From Mycobacterium alsense (GTDB lineage: Bacteria > Actinomycetota > Actinomycetes > Mycobacteriales > Mycobacteriaceae): a stretch of 64,000 nt of DNA. Of this stretch, positions 22,385 through 31,471 are shown one piece after another; within the stretch, counting starts at the first letter, position 1, and every line of letters begins with the position of its first letter. The stretch is from assembly GCF_002086635.1 (NCBI RefSeq), contig NZ_MVHD01000024.1:1-64000 (forward strand), in the 5' to 3' direction. The position numbers and the translations under genes are program-made. The notes beneath the pieces are model-generated. The model had not been told where the DNA came from, did not search any database, and was given only the letters and a program-made list of their open reading frames with translations.

Positions 22385-23293
22385 ATGGCCCTCGAGATCG
22401 CCCGCCCCAAGCTCGAAGGCAATGTCGCGGTCGGGAGGAACCGCCAGCTCGGCTTCGCCGAATTCGGTGACCCGCAGGGCCGGGCGGTGTTCTGGCTGCA
22501 CGGTACCCCCGGCGCGCGCCGGCAGATCCCCACCGAGGCCCGCGTCTACGCCGAACAACACGGCATCCGCCTGATCGGCATCGACCGGCCCGGCATCGGG
22601 TCGTCGACCCCGCACCGGTACGAGAACATCCGCGCGTTCGGCGACGACCTGCGGACGGTCGCGGACACGCTGGGCATCGACAAGATGGCGGTCATCGGCC
22701 TTTCGGGCGGCGGCCCGTACGCCCTCGCGTCGGCCGCGGTGTTGCCCGATCGGGTGGTGGACGTCGGCGTGCTGGGCGGCGTCGCGCCGTTCCTCGGCGA
22801 CGAGGGGATCACCAGCGGCCTGATGAACCTGGGTAAGCGGGTGGCGCCCCTGCTGCGGCTGGGCGGCGACCCGCTGCGGATCGGCGCCAGCCTGATGGTC
22901 CGGGCCATCCGTCCGGTCGCGAACCCGGCGCTGTACCTGTATGCCGCGATTTCGCCCGAAGCCGACCGGCGCCTGCTGACCCGGCCCGAGTTCGGGGCGA
23001 TGTTCCTCGACGACCTGCTCAACGGCAGCCGCAAACAACTGGCCGCGCCGTTCAACGACATCATCCTGTTCACGCGGGACTGGGGATTCCGGCTCGAGGA
23101 GGTCAAGGTCCCGGTCCGCTGGTGGCACGGCGACCACGACCACATCGTGCCGTTCGCCCACGGCGAGCACGTCGTGGCCCGGCTGCCCGACGCCGAACTC
23201 TTCCACCTACCGGAGGAAAGCCATCTGGCCGGGCTCGGCCGCGGCGAGGAGATCCTGTCCACCCTGATGAAGGTCTGGGACGAGCGTGCCTGA
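22385..23293 (+). CDS. Alpha/beta hydrolase
   Basis: A 302-residue alpha/beta-hydrolase. The oxyanion motif HGTPGARRQ (about 39-47), nucleophile GLSGGGP (Ser about 107), acid Asp in WWHGDHDHIVPF and base His in ESHLAGLG give a complete triad. The substrate is unknown. It follows the aldehyde dehydrogenase by 75 bases on the same strand and may be cotranscribed. ATG 22385 is preferred over an in-frame upstream codon because family members start just before the cap-domain strand. Confidence 0.85.
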   Translation: MALEIARPKLEGNVAVGRNRQLGFAEFGDPQGRAVFWLHGTPGARRQIPTEARVYAEQHGIRLIGIDRPGIGSSTPHRYENIRAFGDDLRTVADTLGIDKMAVIGLSGGGPYALASAAVLPDRVVDVGVLGGVAPFLGDEGITSGLMNLGKRVAPLLRLGGDPLRIGASLMVRAIRPVANPALYLYAAISPEADRRLLTRPEFGAMFLDDLLNGSRKQLAAPFNDIILFTRDWGFRLEEVKVPVRWWHGDHDHIVPFAHGEHVVARLPDAELFHLPEESHLAGLGRGEEILSTLMKVWDERA

Positions 23294-23316
23294 GCCGGTG
23301 GGCGAGTGTATGCCAT

Positions 23317-24555
23317 TTACGTCAGGGTCGCGATGCGAGATCGAAGCATCTCGGACAACAATTCGGTCTTACGTTCGTCGAACCCGATTTGGTCGCACCG
23401 GTCCGGCCACTGCGCTGCCCCATCGACGACGTCGTTGATCATGCTGGCGGGCGCCCGTTCGCGGAGACCAAGCCGGGCCGCCGCTTCCATGAAATGATTG
23501 CGGTTCAAGCGATTTGCGCGCCCATAGAGCGGCAACGCCATCGAGTCGCGCCACCCCGCGTAGGGCTGCGTTGTGAGCAAGTCATAAGCGGGCGTTGGTC
23601 GCCAGAGCCCGTCCGGGCAATAGATCGACAGATTCTTCCCATGCAAGTCGCCATTGCCGATTAGCCAGGAGAACACCACGGTCCGCAGCAGGTCGAGGGC
23701 GGCCGCAGCCCGCGAACCTCCGCCGCGCGCGCAGGCGTCGGCCAAAGAAGCGATCGCCGTTTGGGCGTGGATGCGGTACTTCGCGGCGGGGTAGACGGAA
23801 GCGACTTGGCAGGCGTCCTCTTGGGCGATCCGGACATCGCCCTGCCGATCAAATCGGTGGACCAGCAGTGCGCTTCGGCCGGCGGCGTCGTGGATCAGTT
23901 GAGTCTGTGCTGCGCGCAGTCCGCAATCGACCGCCATTTGCATGAAGAAGTGTTCATTTTCGACGAGTCGGGGAAAGCCCGTCGGCGGATTTAGCTTGAG
24001 GATCGCGGGTCCTGTCGTTGTTCTCGCGGGTGTCGACCATATGGCCGCGCTGACTTTGGGCTGAACTCCGGAAAGTCCGACGGGATCGGCATCGACAGAG
24101 CCGGTGAGGCGTTGGAAAACTTTCCGAAAGTCGGTATCCCGCGCGGGATCGAACATCGGCTCACGTTCCGGGGGGGAGGTGCCGGCAGGTAGAACGCGAA
24201 CATTTCCGATCGTGTCGCCGCCGATCGCAAGGAGCAGCGTGAAATGGTCGTCCACCGACGTTTTCGTGGACGAGGTCACCACCCCCAGCCGGACACCTTC
24301 GGGAAGCAGTCCGGCAAAGAATGGAGGAACCGCGCCGCCCGTCGTTATCAGGGGGTAGTCCCCGTCCAAGGGAAGGGACCATGACACTGATCGAGTGCGG
24401 ATAGTCAACGCAGTCAACTTGGGGGCCACCGGCTTCGGGTCGCGGTATTCAAAGCGGATCTCGTCGCCGGGCAGACGAACGAGGTTGGCGACGATCGCGT
24501 CGGCGAGGTAGACGTCGGCTTCCCCGACCTCTCGAAGGTCGGACGGTCGGATCAT
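23317..24555 (-). CDS. hipA: HipA-family serine/threonine kinase toxin
   Basis: A 412-residue HipA-like protein. N-terminal couple-hipA domain (about 1-130, PLITTGGAVPPFFAGLLPEGVRL), GVQPKVSAA phosphate-binding segment near 175, and the kinase core with FSWLIGNGDLHGKNLSIY (catalytic Asp) followed by PAYDLLTTQPY (metal-binding Asp). HipA toxins phosphorylate a tRNA synthetase or similar target and cause growth arrest. The start overlaps the hipB stop (ATGA), so the antitoxin and toxin are translationally coupled. The module is less GC-rich than its neighbours. Confidence 0.9.
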   Translation of the reverse strand: MIRPSDLREVGEADVYLADAIVANLVRLPGDEIRFEYRDPKPVAPKLTALTIRTRSVSWSLPLDGDYPLITTGGAVPPFFAGLLPEGVRLGVVTSSTKTSVDDHFTLLLAIGGDTIGNVRVLPAGTSPPEREPMFDPARDTDFRKVFQRLTGSVDADPVGLSGVQPKVSAAIWSTPARTTTGPAILKLNPPTGFPRLVENEHFFMQMAVDCGLRAAQTQLIHDAAGRSALLVHRFDRQGDVRIAQEDACQVASVYPAAKYRIHAQTAIASLADACARGGGSRAAAALDLLRTVVFSWLIGNGDLHGKNLSIYCPDGLWRPTPAYDLLTTQPYAGWRDSMALPLYGRANRLNRNHFMEAAARLGLRERAPASMINDVVDGAAQWPDRCDQIGFDERKTELLSEMLRSRIATLT

Positions 24556-24887
24556 GTCGCTGCGAGGTTGGCGTCGCCAGCCGTGATCACTTCCAGCCGA
24601 AGGCCGAGTACGTCGGCGATTTCGACAAGCGAAGCGAGTTTCACGGATCCGGTGCCGTATTCGAGGGCTTGGACGCTGTACCGGGAGACACCTGATAGGT
24701 CGGCCACCAATTGCTGAGTGAGCCCCAGATGAACCCGCCTGGTCGCGAATACTTTCCCTATGCGTGTGATTTCAGGCAGAGCAGATCGGGGGGCTGGGTT
24801 AGTCCTGCGTGGCGCCCTCCTGCCCGGTGCAACGCGTGATATTTCACGCATAAGAGGCCCGTCGGGGCTGCGGGCTTGGCCGGACAT
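24552..24887 (-). CDS. hipB: HipB-like XRE-family antitoxin
   Basis: A 111-residue protein whose C-terminal 70 residues are an XRE helix-turn-helix (RRVHLGLTQQLVADLSGVSRYSVQALEYGTGSVKLASLVEIADVLGLRLEVI). It neutralises HipA and represses the operon. The N terminus is uncertain. ATG 24887 gives MSGQARSPDGP; an internal ATG at 24851 (MREISRV) would shorten it by 12. Neither has a clear ribosome site. A leaderless start near 24887 is consistent with the TTGACA box on the minus strand at 24942-24947. Confidence 0.85.
   Translation of the reverse strand: MSGQARSPDGPLMREISRVAPGRRAPRRTNPAPRSALPEITRIGKVFATRRVHLGLTQQLVADLSGVSRYSVQALEYGTGSVKLASLVEIADVLGLRLEVITAGDANLAAT
24761..24778. promoter_or_regulatory. 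HipB-type operator candidate, inside hipB
   Basis: TGCGTG-N6-CAGGCA, the same YGCSTG-N6-CANGCA pattern as the three sites upstream. It lies within the hipB coding sequence, 72 bases from the next site. Confidence 0.35.
24833..24850. promoter_or_regulatory. HipB-type operator O1
   Basis: CGCGTG-N6-CACGCA with an inner perfect palindrome GCGTGA-TATT-TCACGC (24834-24849). It covers the possible internal start codon of hipB at 24851. Its centre is 61 bases from the centre of O2. Confidence 0.5.
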
Positions 24888-24893
24888 ACATTA

Positions 24894-24911
24894 CGCGTGA
24901 TTTTCCATGCA
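24894..24911. promoter_or_regulatory. HipB-type operator O2
   Basis: CGCGTG-N6-CATGCA, an imperfect palindrome just upstream of the hipB ATG at 24887, overlapping the expected transcription start. Its centre lies 61 bases from both O1 and O3. Confidence 0.5.
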
Positions 24912-24941
24912 TAGCACTATGCTGCCCCTGTCCTGACCCCT

Positions 24942-24947
24942 TGTCAA
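24942..24947 (-). promoter_or_regulatory. Candidate -35 box of the hipBA promoter
   Basis: On the minus strand this reads TTGACA, a perfect sigma-A -35 box. A weak -10 (CAGCAT, 24919-24924) follows at a 17-base spacing, placing the start about 25 bases before hipB ATG 24887. The promoter lies between operators O2 and O3. Confidence 0.4.
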
Positions 24948-24951
24948 GCCA

Positions 24952-24975
24952 TAATGCCTGATTTCCCAGGCATTA
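24952..24975. promoter_or_regulatory. HipB-type operator O3
   Basis: TAATGCCTG-N6-CAGGCATTA, a perfect 9-bp inverted repeat, containing the YGCSTG-N6-CANGCA core at 24955-24972. It sits upstream of the hipBA -35 box and 34 bases before the divergent fadD36 start, so bound HipB could also influence fadD36. Confidence 0.6.
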
Positions 24976-25008
24976 CCTGCGTGGCCGCCCGCCGGGTAAC
25001 CTGCTCAC

Positions 25009-26418
25009 GTGCTGCTCGCGTCGCTGAATCCCTCGGCCGCCACCACCGCGGACATCGCCGACGCCGTGCGCATCGACGGTGTCGCGCTGAGCCGCAGCGG
25101 CCTGGTCGGCGCCGCGACGTCGGTGGCCGAGCGGGTGGCCGGGGCGCAGCGGGTGGCGATCCTGGCCACGCCGACCGCGTCGACGGTGCTGGCGGTCACC
25201 GGCTGCCTGATCGCCGGCGTGCCCTTCGTCCCCGTGCCCTCCGACGTCGGCGTCGCCGAGCGTAGGCACATGCTCACCGACTCGGGCGCGCACGCGTGGC
25301 TGGGCCCGGAACCCGTGGAGCGAGAAGGGTTGCCGCACATCCCGGTTCGGCTGCACGCCCGCTCCTGGCACCGCTATCCCGAGCCGTCGCCCGACGCCAC
25401 CGCGATGATCATCTACACCTCGGGCACCACCGGGCTGCCCAAGGGCGTGCAGCTGAGCCGCCGCGCGATCGCCGCGGACCTGGACGCGCTGGCCGAGGCC
25501 TGGCAGTGGACGGCCGACGATGTGCTGGTGCACGGCCTGCCGCTGTTCCACGTGCACGGACTCGTGCTGGGCCTGCTGGGGTCGCTGCGGGTCGGAAACC
25601 GCTTCGTGCACACCGGAAAACCGACGCCCGCCGGCTACGCGGAGGCGGGGGGCACGCTGTATTTCGGGGTGCCCACGGTGTGGTCGCGGATCGTGGCCGA
25701 CGCGGCGGCGGCCGAGGCGCTGCGCCCGGCGCGGCTGCTGGTTTCCGGCAGCGCGCCGCTGCCGGTGCCGGTGTTCGACCGGCTGGTCGAGCTCACCGGG
25801 CATCAGCCCATCGAGCGCTACGGCACCTCGGAATCGCTGATCACGATCTCCACCCGCGCCGACGGCGAACGCCGCGCGGGCTGGGTGGGGCTGCCGCTGC
25901 CCGGCGTAACGACCAGGCTGCTCGACGACGACGGCAACCCGGTGCCGCACGACGGGGAAACCGTTGGGCGCCTTCAGGTTCGGGGGCCGACGATGTTCGA
26001 CGGCTACCTGAATCGACCCGAGGCCACCGCGGAGGCCTTCGACGCCGACGGCTGGTATCGCACCGGCGACGTCGCCGTCGTCGACGCCGGCGGGATGCAC
26101 CGCATCGTGGGCCGCGAGTCCGTCGACCTGATCAAGTCCGGCGGGTATCGCATCGGCGCGGGCGAGATCGAGACGTCGCTGCTGGGGCACCCCGGCGTGC
26201 AGGAGGCCGCCGTCGTCGGGCTGCCCGACGAGGACCTGGGCCAGCGCATCGTCGCCTACGTCGTCGGCGCGTCGGGCCTGAACGCCGATGAGCTGATCGA
26301 CCATGTCGCGCAGGAGCTTTCGATCCACAAGCGGCCGCGCGAGGTGCGGCTGGTTCAGGAGCTGCCCCGCAACGCGATGGGCAAGGTTTTGAAGAAGCAG
26401 CTGCTGTCGGAGGGCTAG
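25009..26418 (+). CDS. fadD36: Acyl-CoA synthetase FadD36
   Basis: A 469-residue ANL-superfamily ligase that activates a fatty or other carboxylic acid with ATP and CoA. The AMP-binding motif IIYTSGTTGLPKGV (about 132-145), RYGTSES, GWYRTGDVA and the C-terminal catalytic Lys region NAMGKVLKKQL are all present. Length and neighbours match Rv1193 (FadD36). The start is GTG 25009. It is divergent from hipBA. Confidence 0.88.
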   Translation: MLLASLNPSAATTADIADAVRIDGVALSRSGLVGAATSVAERVAGAQRVAILATPTASTVLAVTGCLIAGVPFVPVPSDVGVAERRHMLTDSGAHAWLGPEPVEREGLPHIPVRLHARSWHRYPEPSPDATAMIIYTSGTTGLPKGVQLSRRAIAADLDALAEAWQWTADDVLVHGLPLFHVHGLVLGLLGSLRVGNRFVHTGKPTPAGYAEAGGTLYFGVPTVWSRIVADAAAAEALRPARLLVSGSAPLPVPVFDRLVELTGHQPIERYGTSESLITISTRADGERRAGWVGLPLPGVTTRLLDDDGNPVPHDGETVGRLQVRGPTMFDGYLNRPEATAEAFDADGWYRTGDVAVVDAGGMHRIVGRESVDLIKSGGYRIGAGEIETSLLGHPGVQEAAVVGLPDEDLGQRIVAYVVGASGLNADELIDHVAQELSIHKRPREVRLVQELPRNAMGKVLKKQLLSEG

Positions 26419-26442
26419 CCTTTGGCTAGCCTCTTTCCCCGC

Positions 26443-26504
26443 GAGGGGTCCGCAAATGTACACATTTGCGGCGTGCCGCCGTACAGACACGCGCGTTCGC
26501 GGGA
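26443..26504. repeat. Dispersed intergenic repeat, copy 2
   Basis: Matches 6193-6254 over about 62 bases, best in the core GCGGCGTG-Y-CGCCGTACAGACACG. It additionally contains a perfect palindrome CCGCAAATGT-AC-ACATTTGCGG at 26450-26471 that may terminate fadD36 transcription. Confidence 0.55.
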
Positions 26505-26523
26505 TTCACGTACCGTCGTACGG

Positions 26524-27831
26524 GTGAACCCAACCGTCGTGGCCGCCGCCACCCCGATGCGGCGGGTCGCGATCGCCTGCCTGGTCGGCTCGGCGATCGA
26601 GTTCTACGACTTCTTGATCTACGGCACCGCGGCGGCGCTGGTGTTCCCGGCGGTGTTCTTTCCGCACCTCACCCCCGCCACGGCGACGATCGCCTCGATG
26701 GCCACGTTCGCGACGGCGTTTTTGTCCCGGCCGCTGGGCGCGGCCGCGTTCGGCTACTTCGGCGACCGAATGGGCCGCAAGAAGACCCTGGTCGCCACGC
26801 TGCTGATCATGGGCCTGTCGACGGTCAGCGTCGGCCTGGTCCCCAGCAGCGGGTCGATCGGCGCGGCGGCCCCGCTGGTCCTGGTCGCGCTGCGGCTGCT
26901 GCAGGGGTTCGCCGTCGGCGGCGAATGGGCGGGGTCGGCGCTGCTGAGCGCCGAATACGCGCCGGCCGACCAGCGCGGCCGATACGGCATGTTCACCCTG
27001 ATGGGCGGCGGCACCGCCGCGGTGCTGAGCAGCGCGACCTTCCTGGGGGTCAACGTCACCATCGGCGAGGACAGCCCCGCGTTTCTGCACTGGGGATGGC
27101 GGCTGCCGTTCCTGGCCAGCTCGGTGCTGATCGCGCTCGCGCTGTACGTGCGCCTGAACATCGAGGAAACCCCGGTGTTCGCGGAGGAGAAGGCGCGTGA
27201 GCTGGTGCCCAAGGCGCCGCTGGCCGAGCTGCTGCGGCTGCAACGCCGCGAGATCGCGCTGGCGGCCGGCAGCATCCTCGGCGCGCTGGGCTTCATCTAC
27301 ATGGCCAACACCTATCTGGCCGCCTACGCGCACTCACACCTGGGATATTCGCGCAACTTCATCTGGTTCGTCGGCGCGCTGGGCGGTTTCGCGAGCATGA
27401 CGTTCATGGCGAGCTCGGCCATCCTGTGCGACCGGCTCGGGCGCCGCCGCCTCATGCTGGTGGGCTGGACCGGCTGCCTGCTGTGGGCGTTCGCGGTGAT
27501 GCCGCTGTTGAACACGGGCAAACCCGCCGGGTACGCGGTCGCGATCGTCGGCATGTGCGCCGTCGCGGCGATCGGCTCCGGCCCGACGGCGGCGTTCCTT
27601 CCCGAGCTGTTCGCCACCCGCTACCGCTACAGCGGGGTGGCGCTGGCGCAAAACCTCGCGGGCCTCGTCGGGAGCGCGACGCCGCCGCTGATCGCCGGGA
27701 CGCTGCTGGCCACCTACGGCAGCTGGGCGATCGGGCTGATGCTGGCCACGCTCACGTCGGTCAGCCTGGTGTGCACCTACCTGCTGCCGGAAACCCACGG
27801 AACGGCGCTGGGCCTGGATCAGTCGGCCTAG
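26524..27831 (+). CDS. MFS metabolite:proton symporter (Rv1200-like)
   Basis: A 435-residue, 12-helix MFS protein of the metabolite:H+ symporter (ProP/ShiA/KgtP-like) branch. [23 protein letters not shown] opens helix 1, [14 protein letters not shown] is the helix 2-3 motif, and [18 protein letters not shown] lies in helix 4. It probably imports a dicarboxylate, shikimate-like or osmolyte substrate. GTG 26524 is chosen because the first helix starts 13 residues later. The stop shares the palindrome CTAG with the convergent dapD stop. Confidence 0.88.
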   Translation: MNPTVVAAATPMRRVAIACLVGSAIEFYDFLIYGTAAALVFPAVFFPHLTPATATIASMATFATAFLSRPLGAAAFGYFGDRMGRKKTLVATLLIMGLSTVSVGLVPSSGSIGAAAPLVLVALRLLQGFAVGGEWAGSALLSAEYAPADQRGRYGMFTLMGGGTAAVLSSATFLGVNVTIGEDSPAFLHWGWRLPFLASSVLIALALYVRLNIEETPVFAEEKARELVPKAPLAELLRLQRREIALAAGSILGALGFIYMANTYLAAYAHSHLGYSRNFIWFVGALGGFASMTFMASSAILCDRLGRRRLMLVGWTGCLLWAFAVMPLLNTGKPAGYAVAIVGMCAVAAIGSGPTAAFLPELFATRYRYSGVALAQNLAGLVGSATPPLIAGTLLATYGSWAIGLMLATLTSVSLVCTYLLPETHGTALGLDQSA

Positions 27832-28772
27832 TTGGCGTGCAGGTCCTCGTTCAGGGCGATGCCCCGCCCGTCGCGAGCGACCACCTCGACGGCCCCGGTG
27901 ACCGAATTGCGGCGGAACAACAGGTTGTTTGCCCCGGAGAGCTCGCGGGCCTTGACCGCGGTGCCGTCGGGCATGGCGACCTTGGTGCCGGCGGTGAGGT
28001 ACAGGCCGGCCTCGACGACGCAGTCGTCGCCCAATGAGATCCCCAAGCCCGCGTTGGCGCCGAGCAGACACCGCTTGCCGATCGAAATCACTTGCGTGCC
28101 ACCGCCGGACAGCGTTCCCATGATCGACGCCCCGCCGCCGATGTCCGATCCGTCGCCCACCACCACGCCGGCCGAGATCCGCCCCTCGACCATCGACGCG
28201 CCCAGGGTGCCCGCGTTGTAGTTGACGAAGCCCTCGTGCATCACCGTGGTGCCCGGCGCCAGGTGGGCGCCCAGGCGCACCCGGTCCGCGTCGGCGATGC
28301 GCACGCCCGTCGGCAGCACGTAGTCGACCATCCGCGGGAACTTGTCGACGCCGTAGACCGCCACCGGCCCGTGGCGGCGCAGCCGCGCCCGCACGGCCTC
28401 GAAACCCTCGATCGCGCAGGGCCCGCGGTTGGTCCACACGACATTGGTCAATACCCCGAACAAGCCGCCGGCGTTCAGCCCGTGCGGCGCCACCAACCGG
28501 TGCGACAGCAGATGCAGCCGCAGGTAGGCGTCGTAGGCGTCGGCGGCCACCTCGTCCAGCGAGCCGATGGTCGTGCGCACCGCGATGGTCTCGGTGCCGC
28601 GGTCGTCGTCGCGGCCGACCAGCGCGGCCAGTTCGGGGGGAACGTCGGACAGCGCGAGTCGCGACGTGCCGGCGCCGTCACCTTCGGTCAGTTCCGGTGC
28701 GGGAAACCACGTGTCGAGCACCGACCCGTCGGAGGCCAGCGTCGCCAGCCCGATACCTGCAGCTCCAGTCAC
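27828..28772 (-). CDS. dapD: Tetrahydrodipicolinate N-succinyltransferase DapD
   Basis: A 314-residue enzyme of lysine and meso-diaminopimelate synthesis that succinylates tetrahydrodipicolinate. The N-terminal domain ([27 protein letters not shown]) and the left-handed beta-helix hexapeptide repeats ([38 protein letters not shown]) are close to Rv1201c. The GTG at 28772 begins VTGAAGIG as in the tuberculosis protein. It is divergent from dapE by 44 bases, so both pathway genes share one promoter region. Confidence 0.97.
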   Translation of the reverse strand: MTGAAGIGLATLASDGSVLDTWFPAPELTEGDGAGTSRLALSDVPPELAALVGRDDDRGTETIAVRTTIGSLDEVAADAYDAYLRLHLLSHRLVAPHGLNAGGLFGVLTNVVWTNRGPCAIEGFEAVRARLRRHGPVAVYGVDKFPRMVDYVLPTGVRIADADRVRLGAHLAPGTTVMHEGFVNYNAGTLGASMVEGRISAGVVVGDGSDIGGGASIMGTLSGGGTQVISIGKRCLLGANAGLGISLGDDCVVEAGLYLTAGTKVAMPDGTAVKARELSGANNLLFRRNSVTGAVEVVARDGRGIALNEDLHAN

Positions 28773-28816
28773 GGCGGCCAGGTTACTTGGCCCGGCGAGC
28801 CAGATACCCTTGGGGC

Positions 28817-29881
28817 GTGCTGGACCTACGCGGCGACCCCGTCCAACTGACCGCGGCGCTGGTCGACATCCCCAGCGAATCGAGGGACGAGGCCCGCCTG
28901 GCCGACGAGGTGGAGGCGGCGCTGAGGGCGCAGACGACCGGCTTCGACATCGTCCGCAACGGCAACGCCGTGCTGGCTCGCACTTCGCTGAACAAGCCGA
29001 CCCGGGTGCTGCTGGCCGGGCACCTCGACACCGTGCCGATCGCCGACAACGTGCCCAGCCGCCGCGAGGACGGCGAGTTGTATGGCTGCGGCACCGCGGA
29101 CATGAAGTCCGGTGACGCGGTCTTTCTGCACCTGGCCGCCACCGTGGCCGAGCCGGTGCACGACCTGTCGCTGGTGTTCTACGACTGCGAGGAAATCGAT
29201 GCCGCCGCAAACGGTTTGGGCCGCATCGAACGCGAGCTTCCGGAGTGGCTGTCCGCCGACGTGGCGATCCTGGGCGAACCGACCGGCGGGTACATCGAGG
29301 CCGGCTGCCAGGGCACGCTGCGTGTGGTGATCAGCGCGGCGGGGACCCGCGCTCATTCGGCCCGATCGTGGTTGGGCGACAACGCAATTCACAAGCTCGG
29401 CGCGGTGCTGGACCGGCTGGCCGGATATCGCCCGCGCCGCGTCGACATCGACGGGTGCGAGTACCGCGAGGGTCTGTCGGCCGTGCGCGTCGACGGCGGC
29501 GTGGCCGGCAACGTGATTCCCGACGCGGCGTCGGTGACCGTCAACTTCCGCTTCGCCCCCGATCGTTCCCTGGACGCCGCGCTGCGTCATGTCCACGAGG
29601 TGTTCGACGGCCTCGACGTGACCGTCGAGCAGACCGACGCCGCGGCGGGCGCGCTGCCCGGGTTGTCGCAGCCCGCAGCCAAGGCGCTGGTCGAGGCCGC
29701 CGGCGGGCGGGTGCGGGCCAAGTACGGCTGGACCGACGTGGCGCGCTTCGCCGCGCTGGGCATCCCCGCGGTCAACTTCGGCCCGGGCGACCCCAACCTG
29801 GCGCACACCCGCGACGAACGGGTCGCGGTCGGCGACATCACCGCCGCGGCGGAGATGCTGCGGCGCTATCTGAGCGGGTAG
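28817..29881 (+). CDS. dapE: Succinyl-diaminopimelate desuccinylase DapE
   Basis: A 354-residue M20 metallopeptidase that removes succinate from N-succinyl-diaminopimelate, three steps after DapD. Metal-site motifs are GHLDTVP (about 69-75), [13 protein letters not shown] (about 92-104) and [10 protein letters not shown]. The GTG at 28817 follows the conserved start [20 protein letters not shown]. Pairing with dapD in divergent orientation is as in Rv1201c-Rv1202. Confidence 0.96.
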   Translation: MLDLRGDPVQLTAALVDIPSESRDEARLADEVEAALRAQTTGFDIVRNGNAVLARTSLNKPTRVLLAGHLDTVPIADNVPSRREDGELYGCGTADMKSGDAVFLHLAATVAEPVHDLSLVFYDCEEIDAAANGLGRIERELPEWLSADVAILGEPTGGYIEAGCQGTLRVVISAAGTRAHSARSWLGDNAIHKLGAVLDRLAGYRPRRVDIDGCEYREGLSAVRVDGGVAGNVIPDAASVTVNFRFAPDRSLDAALRHVHEVFDGLDVTVEQTDAAAGALPGLSQPAAKALVEAAGGRVRAKYGWTDVARFAALGIPAVNFGPGDPNLAHTRDERVAVGDITAAAEMLRRYLSG

Positions 29882-29884
29882 CCA

Positions 29885-31381
29885 TCACGGCGTCACGGTG
29901 ACGTCGACGGTGTCGGCGCCCGCGTTCGCGACGACGGCCAACACCGGGGCGTTGGGCGCCGAAACCACCTGTCCGCCAGCGACACTCACGTGGTAGCCGT
30001 TCGGATATTCGATGGGCGGCACCGAGACGAGCGTCTGCGCGGTCGGGGCGAACCGGCCCGCGCGGTCGGCCCGTAGCGTCGTGTAGCACAGCCGGAACGT
30101 GCCCGACCGGAAGAACCAGAACCTCGGTGTGCCGGCGATCACTTGCGGGTACGGTGCGGCGAGCACGGCGAGCTTGGCGGCGTTGACGTTGGCGCCCGTC
30201 GGCGGCTGGCTGGGATCGAAGACCAGCGCCTGGTCGTTGGGCGACGAACTCGTCTTGTCGTTGCCGGTGTACGCCCACTCCAACCAGCCCATCCGGTGCC
30301 GGTCGGTGTGGCGCATCACCTCGGCGATGTTGTTGAGATCGTTGGTGGCGCCGAACTCGGTCAGCAGCGGGGGGATGTGCATGAAGTCCGCGTAGAGGCT
30401 CGCGTTGGTGATCGTGAGGCCGTCCTCGAAGCGGCAGGTGATGTTCTTGTGCAGCACCGATTCGATGGCGCAGTAGTCGTGGAAGGTGAAGCCGGTGCTC
30501 GGGTCGACGACGCGCCCGACGTCGGTGTGGATGCCCTCGGCGAACAACGTGTTCGGCTCGTAGAACACCAGCGTGGTCGGGTCGGCCGCGCGAATCGTCG
30601 GCACCACCTTGCGATAGAACACGGTCAGCTTGTGGTCCTGCAGGGGGCAGCCCAGGATCGGGTTGAAGCAGCCCTCCCAGATGAAGCCGGGCCACGGCTC
30701 GTTGAGCACCTCGTAGCCGAAGACGCCGGGGTTGCCGCGGAAGAAGGTGGCGACGTGCGCCCAGGCGCGCGCGTAGTGGTCCTGCAGCCCGATCCCGTCC
30801 GGCGCCGGGGCGTTTCGCCAGAAGGCGTGCCAGGCGTGCTCCTCGGCCGGGTTGAGGAAGTAGTTGCCGGGAAAGCCGAGTTGCGGGTTGGGCAGGCCCG
30901 CGTCCTGCACCGCCCACGCCGGCGCGCCCTCGCCCTGGAAGGCCTCGTTGTAGAGGTCCTGATGGAAGTCGAGCAGGCTGATGATGCCGTGAGCCGCCAG
31001 CGTCGCCACGGTCTGCGCAATCGAGGTGAGGTAGTTGTCGTCGTAGGTGAGCGGCTGCGGCTCCACCGCCGCCCAGATGACCCCCACCCGCATCGCGTTG
31101 AACCCGTTGGCTTGCAGGAAGGCCGCGTCGTCGTCGCCGAACCCGTCGGCCGCCGGCTCGTAGGGCGGCACCTTGTACACGTGGTTGAGCCCGTGCAGGA
31201 TGACGACGCGCCCGTCGGTGTCGGTCATCCACCGCCCGACGTGGCCGAGCGGCAGCGTCGGCCCGGTGGCCGCCGCCCGCGCCGCCGGCGGGGCGACGAC
31301 CGAGGACGCGTCAGTCGTTGCCGCGGCGATCAGCAGGGCGGCTGCGAGCAGGCCGGCCGCGCGCGAAGGGCGGGTACGCAT
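29885..31381 (-). CDS. Secreted GH5 glycosidase, endoglycoceramidase-like
   Basis: A 498-residue protein with a Sec-type signal peptide (residues 1 to about 38, AAALLIAAATT...ARAAA). The catalytic TIM barrel shows YEVLNEPWPG with acid/base Glu228 and LLTEFGATND with nucleophile Glu342, the arrangement of actinobacterial endoglycoceramidases that cut the glycan-ceramide bond of glycosphingolipids. The last 90 residues form a beta-sandwich domain. Other GH5 activities (cellulase-like) are possible. M. tuberculosis has only a small hypothetical (Rv1203c) at this place. Confidence 0.82.
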   Translation of the reverse strand: MRTRPSRAAGLLAAALLIAAATTDASSVVAPPAARAAATGPTLPLGHVGRWMTDTDGRVVILHGLNHVYKVPPYEPAADGFGDDDAAFLQANGFNAMRVGVIWAAVEPQPLTYDDNYLTSIAQTVATLAAHGIISLLDFHQDLYNEAFQGEGAPAWAVQDAGLPNPQLGFPGNYFLNPAEEHAWHAFWRNAPAPDGIGLQDHYARAWAHVATFFRGNPGVFGYEVLNEPWPGFIWEGCFNPILGCPLQDHKLTVFYRKVVPTIRAADPTTLVFYEPNTLFAEGIHTDVGRVVDPSTGFTFHDYCAIESVLHKNITCRFEDGLTITNASLYADFMHIPPLLTEFGATNDLNNIAEVMRHTDRHRMGWLEWAYTGNDKTSSSPNDQALVFDPSQPPTGANVNAAKLAVLAAPYPQVIAGTPRFWFFRSGTFRLCYTTLRADRAGRFAPTAQTLVSVPPIEYPNGYHVSVAGGQVVSAPNAPVLAVVANAGADTVDVTVTP

Positions 31382-31471
31382 CGAGCCTCCAAAGCCCCCA
31401 GGTGAATTCGGCCAGCGAAGTCACTCTGGGAAACAGTGAGGCGTCATGGTCACCGTGGTGGCACGGTGGTG

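Noticed and set aside
23122..23664. Plus-strand ORF overlapping hipA
   Set aside because: Shifted-frame artefact over the hydrolase end and antisense to hipA; no motif.
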